Assembly: GCA_950106755.1 (NCBI GenBank)
Contig: OX467083.1
Span: 35,397,029-35,461,028, forward strand
DNA from: Climacium dendroides
Taxonomy: Eukaryota; Streptophyta; Bryopsida; Hypnales; Climaciaceae
Direction of reading: 5' to 3'
DNA: 64,000 nt
In this document: positions 59,963 through 64,000 of the stretch, in pieces
Layout: each line of letters opens with the position of its first letter
How positions within the stretch are numbered: the stretch's first letter is position 1
Position numbers and translations under genes: made by a program
Notes under the pieces: generated by a model
Seen by the model: the letters and a program-made list of their open reading frames with translations, nothing else
What the model was told of the DNA's origin: nothing
Databases searched by the model: none

Positions 59963-61226
59963 TCTTCTTCTTCTTCTTCTTCTTCTTCTTTGGCAATTGC
60001 ACTATTTGTGTATTTTTTAGGAATTCATCCCTATTTTAAAATAATATTTTGCCTTGTGAAAATTTTCTTGAAACCTCATGCCATGTTTGGACTAACTATT
60101 CCATTCTTTATTTTTTTTCCCGCATTCATTTATTTCATTGCCCCATACAAATAGCCCAAGCTAATGGCTTTGTTTTTTGTTTTTTGTTTTTTGTTTTTTG
60201 TTTTTTTATTAATTTTTAGTATTTTACCAATTCATGGTGGATACTGTTAAAAAACCCAAAGCCATCTCCATCCTATTTTGGAGTTTCCATTACCATAATG
60301 GCATGTTTGAGTCATTTCTCAAACAGGTTCAATACTGCCATATGTATTATTTGATTCCCATAATGTCCCAAGTCACATGTTGGGAAGGACTTATTTACTT
60401 ATTATGGGTTTAATCTAAAGGAGGCTTACTAAAGCCTGGATGGTACTTTAGTACCACCCACCTTACCCACTGGGTTGGGACTTAATTGTAGTTTTCCCAC
60501 TAACTAAACCGGGGGCTATTTCAAATTGACTTATTAATGCCCTTCTTTTATTATTTCCCGCCAATAGTGAGAATATGAACCGGCTTGCCACTCTCTAAGT
60601 TTCTCATCTTTGCATTGTGGCTGTGGCGTTTCACTTTGGTGTGGTTGTGGATTTTTGCTTGGTGCTTGACTCTTGGGCTTCTTCCATTACACGGGAATGG
60701 CAAAGGTCTTCTTACTTTGTTACATTTGTAGATTGTGCAGGATTCTTGCTTTGATTTGCGCTTTGTAAAATTTTTGTACTACTTCTTTCTGAGCTTGATG
60801 GACTTGTGACATGGATAACAACTGGCCTGCAGCTGAAGACACCTCGTGCATCCCCTCTAACTTGACATTGGTTTGTTTTGTGATTGGGATGGGCACAGGT
60901 GAGGCTCAGCCTTCAAGTCCGCTTTCTCCAACATGGATTTGGTGCAACTTTTTATTGTCATGCTCATGGATGTCTCATTTTGGGGTTCCTTATTCTATTT
61001 TTGAGATTGGTGAATCGACATGGGTGGGCCATGGCACTTCTTTTAGTTTTTGGACTTTTAGTGGCCCATTATATTGTTAGTTAGTATCTGTTTTGATACT
61101 ATTGGGCCTCTAATTCTAATTAGTTTATGCTGATGTAATGTGAAATTACTCCCAATAAGCATAAGGTTAGATATTGAGTAAGAGTGAAGCCCTGTTTCAA
61201 GGGTGTTTCAGTCTTGTTTCTTCTTC
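59963..61226 (+). repeat. 3' terminal direct repeat (pLTR)
   Basis: Copy of 54373-55642. It begins with an internal (TTC)8-9 tract that is not next to host DNA, which shows that the TTC run is part of the element. It ends in GTTTCTTCTT and runs straight into the host TTC tract (61227-61236). Confidence 0.9.
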
Positions 61227-64000
61227 TTCTTCTTCTGTCGTCTCTTCCTCCTCAATCATCCTCTTCATAGGCAACAAGATCGCGTTGAAAATGGCTTCAT
61301 CCTTCTCCAAAGCTACAACATGTCGGCCCGTCCCTTGACATGCCGTAATTGATGCACCTAACAATAAACACATGCAATTCATTAGCAAAATTGGGGATTC
61401 AGAATTTTATAAATGAAAACAATTCCACTTGAGCTTAACCTTACCAGTTGCTCCTGTATTATCGAAGACAATGTCTCCTTCGCTTGTTGTTCCTTCAATG
61501 ATGAATTGAAGAAGCCTTGCGTCTTTCTCACGAGGACCCCGCCACGGTACGCTTCCATTCATCAACATACTGTCAATGGTGGAATAGTTGATCAATGTAT
61601 CATCACGTTCAAGATCTACTTTGGCCTTCTTCATTGCTTCAGTCAACTTGAACTTGAACTGAGACTTCCGTCTCTTGTCAAGCTTCTTCACCAACAACGA
61701 GATTCCGAACTTCATTGTCTACAAGTCCAAAATTCAATTAAACATTTATAATACATAATGCAATCAATCCCAAGCACAAAAATAAAACAACCACTAAATT
61801 GCAAGACATCCATACCGTATTTGTCGGATTGAGGCCTGAAGTCAAGTGCATGCGATTGATTCCCAAACACTCTTTCAACTTTAAGAATGGATATGCCTGA
61901 GTTAAACCAACCACCACGCCCCTTGCCTTTGCACTCCAGGAATGAAAAATGACAAAACAACCATTGTCTTGCAAATGTTTTGTTGCAAATAAAATTGCCT
62001 GTTCAATCTCTTTGAACTCTTTATCATGGTTCCATTCGGGCACATGGTTTTCTGGTACAGACACTCCTGGAACAGGGAGGTTTTCTTGAAGGTCAAACAA
62101 AATGAGATCAACTCCAGCCTTTTTGCTCATCTCGCCATTGAACATGCGAGTCTTGCCATCAGCCACCTGCATACAAAATATCTATAAATGATTCCAAGAA
62201 TTCAAAATAACAAGTTCATGCAATATGTTGATATTGTGACATGGCAAAAACTCAAATATAAAATACACACCTTCACCAAGAACTCCATAACTTCCCCATA
62301 GCATGATCCATTTCCCTTGCCTTCATTTTCCATCACATCAATGATAGAGTTGTTGAGAATCAACTCCTCCGTGTTCACCTCCTCGTCATCTCCAATAGCA
62401 ATCACTTGGGTGCCTTGTGTGACCATCTCTTCAGTGAGCTCTTGCAAGACCGCCTTCCTCTTCACGCCACTACGTGTTCCAGACTCCATTTGCAATCCTT
62501 GGTCCACTGTACAAGATCCAGGCACTTGATCTCTACCCTCTACCTTCTTCTTCCCTTTACCTTTATACTTCCCTTCCTTCTCTGCCTCCTTCTCCTTCTC
62601 AGCCAACTTTGCTAAACGCTCTGTTCCTTTCTTCTCCTTGTTAGCCTTCATGTCGTTTTCTTTTTTCTTCTTCTTCTCATCTGCAATTGTTCTGCGTAAA
62701 ATAGCTTTCTTCTTTTGGGCATCGGGAAGGTCCGCAAATTCGGGCACCTCTAAATCAATCACCCCAAGTCCGTCAAATGATTTGCGCAATGTAACTTCTG
62801 AAGAGTGGGTGTACTCGAGTGGGCACTCCAAGTACCATCCGCCACCAACCAAATTAGCTGTTGTAAACGTCCGGAGCTGAGTGGGTGAAAACATGCACTC
62901 TTTTGAACTCCGATCCACCCAAGACGTAAGGAAAGGAGGTAGAGAGCCTTGTGAAATAGCGCCTTTAGAAACAAGCTCAAGATTGAAGTACCTAGAATAT
63001 GAGCACAATCATAAGCCAATGTTTGAAAAGATAGTAGCCTATATAACTTTTAGAATATTAGGTCTTGTATTTTATCAACTTCAACACTCATAAATGTTCT
63101 AAGAACTCAATTGAACATGAAATGAATCCCTTCCAAAATTACATTGAACTATGCTTCACCAAAAGGTGGGGTACGAGAAGGGAGGCAGAACACCCCTGTC
63201 GGGTCCGAAGGAGGTATTCATGGTCCCTTTTGATACTCCAATTTTTTTAGTTTTTAAATTTTTAGTCGGAAAAATGAACAATTTTCATTCATAAGGAGAA
63301 ACACAACATAGAACCAGAGGAAAAGGTCCCTAGAAAACTTTTATTAACTTTTTTTAAATGAACATCAACAAGAAAAAATGAACACAAGGTAAATTCCAAT
63401 TGCTAGTTTTGAGGATCAAAAAATATTGTCTCTTTATTATTTTCTATTCATTTGCCTAAAAATAATTTATAAAAAGGAAATAAACATCTTGAAATAAGTA
63501 ACCATTCAAAAATGATCCAAACTTATTATTCATCTACCATATCATTTAAAAAAAAATGATAAGTTCTCTTAGAAAACAAAAAATGGGGGTACTGGCAGGG
63601 AGCCCTTGTACCCCCTTCGGATCCGACAAGGGTATGAACGCTCCCTCCCAGTACTCCTACTTTTGGATTCCCAAGAGATTTGAAGAAAAATTACAAAAAT
63701 TGAAAAATAATTTCTTAATTTTTATTTCACTTGTCAATTCCAACATTAAATTATATATTTGAAATCTTACCGGTATAGAACCCTCCGGACGGCTTGGTCC
63801 GATTCTTCGCGACTCGAGAATGAATCATGCTTTTTGAAGTTGTTGGTTCCCTTCAAAGTTGGGCCAAACGCGTATTCCCATAGCTTCACCCTCCACCCCT
63901 GAATGTACGCCGCTAGAGTTTCTGGGGGTTTGGGCAAGTCCATGTTGATGACTAGCTTGTCATTTGCCACAATGTCGTCTAAATACTCCTGAGCTGCGTC
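61227..64000 (-). CDS. Methyltransferase-like gene, 5' exons (interrupted)
   Basis: Minus-strand exons with fitting GT-AG borders: 64000-63771 (continues beyond the window), 62991-62271, 62166-61816, 61718-61445, and 61357 into the retroelement. All joins keep frame. Order: a segment with FLTSWVDRSS and LVGGGWYLECPL; a Lys/Glu-rich coiled coil (EKKGTERLAKLAEKEKEAEK); then VADGKTRM and DLILFDLQEN (in the position of a catalytic DPPY-like loop, here degenerate); GCFVIFHSW; PWRGPREKD; GDIVFDNTGATGASI, TACQGTGRHVVALEKDEAIF (SAM-binding-like); and a poly-Glu tract. Catalytic block before SAM block is the order of beta-class N4/N6 DNA methyltransferases. The assignment is by motif only. The retroelement splits the Glu tract, so this allele should make a truncated protein. 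Confidence 0.6.
62995..63768 (-). other. Intron of the methyltransferase-like gene
   Basis: Lies between exons 63771 and 62991. It contains two similar blocks (about 63160-63260 and 63585-63680) sharing GGGTCCGAAG/GGATCCGACA and GGTATTCATGG/GGTATGAACG, a small internal duplication. Confidence 0.5.

Larger units (their letters stand above)
54373..61226 (+). mobile_element. Penelope-like retroelement with gag-like ORF
   Basis: A complete element of about 6.85 kb: direct terminal repeat, internal region with two ORFs, and an identical terminal repeat in the same orientation. The RT belongs to the Penelope-like/TERT-related kind (see the CDS entry). The terminal repeats lack TG...CA ends, and there is no tRNA primer site after the 5' repeat and no polypurine tract. 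No integrase, protease, RNase H, tyrosine recombinase or GIY-YIG endonuclease could be read. Each terminal repeat begins with (TTC)n and ends ...GTTTCTTCTT, and the element sits inside a TTC/GAA tract of a host gene exon. Near-identity of the repeats and intact ORFs indicate recent insertion. Confidence 0.85.

Overview
This window looks like nuclear DNA of a land plant: AT-rich, sparse genes cut by short GT-AG introns, a leucine-rich-repeat receptor kinase, a small secreted LysM protein, a Nudix-like protein, and many transposon remains. There is no operon structure, rRNA or CRISPR. The kinase wording and the mix of elements (Penelope-like RT, TA-duplicating DDE element, DUF7869-type transposase) suggest a bryophyte or another early-diverging lineage. 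That is an inference; no marker settles it.

Layout. 0-15 kb is gene-poor: a ~0.5 kb foldback (1.8-2.3 kb), a Ty1-copia RT relic (3.6-4.2 kb), a small inverted-repeat element (10.1 kb) and a dispersed repeat family in inverted arrangement (10.9-12.4 kb). 15-21 kb holds the exons of an LRR receptor-like kinase on the minus strand. It has been broken by a 19-bp duplication, a deletion and a G-tract expansion, and is invaded by small inverted-repeat elements, one nested in another. 26-28.3 kb is a complete TA-flanked DNA transposon with a dead DDE transposase. 29.8-32.7 kb is a repeat field with a foldback and a hairpin-rich MITE, followed by a SINE-like element at 33 kb. 33.6-38.2 kb is a decayed DUF7869-type transposase gene interrupted by a 1.5 kb non-autonomous element. 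It is preceded by ~110-bp tandem repeats with AACTCG/CGAGTT palindromes. 40.8-42.9 kb is a tandem array whose units carry a GGGGATT hairpin.

43-48.8 kb is the genic island: a two-exon Nudix-like gene (minus), a possible divergent short exon (plus) and a secreted LysM gene (minus), with plant-type promoter motifs. At 49.06-49.88 kb there is a 63-bp minisatellite with 13 units in exact register. 52-53.9 kb is repeat field plus telomere-like TTTAGGG motifs.

54-64 kb is the most interesting part. A ~6.85 kb retroelement lies inside the GAA/poly-Glu tract of a multi-exon methyltransferase-like gene (minus). The element has two ~1.26 kb direct terminal repeats that are nearly identical. Between them are a gag-like ORF with a Cys cluster and an RGG tail, and a Penelope-type reverse transcriptase with an intact YIDD site. 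I see no integrase, protease, RNase H or GIY-YIG endonuclease. The terminal repeat itself begins with (TTC)n, matching the target. The two ORFs can be joined in frame by one GT-AG intron, and a potential pseudoknot or RNA switch lies just before the 3' repeat. The element appears complete and recently inserted, and it splits the host gene so that its 3' exons lie at 53.95-54.37 kb.
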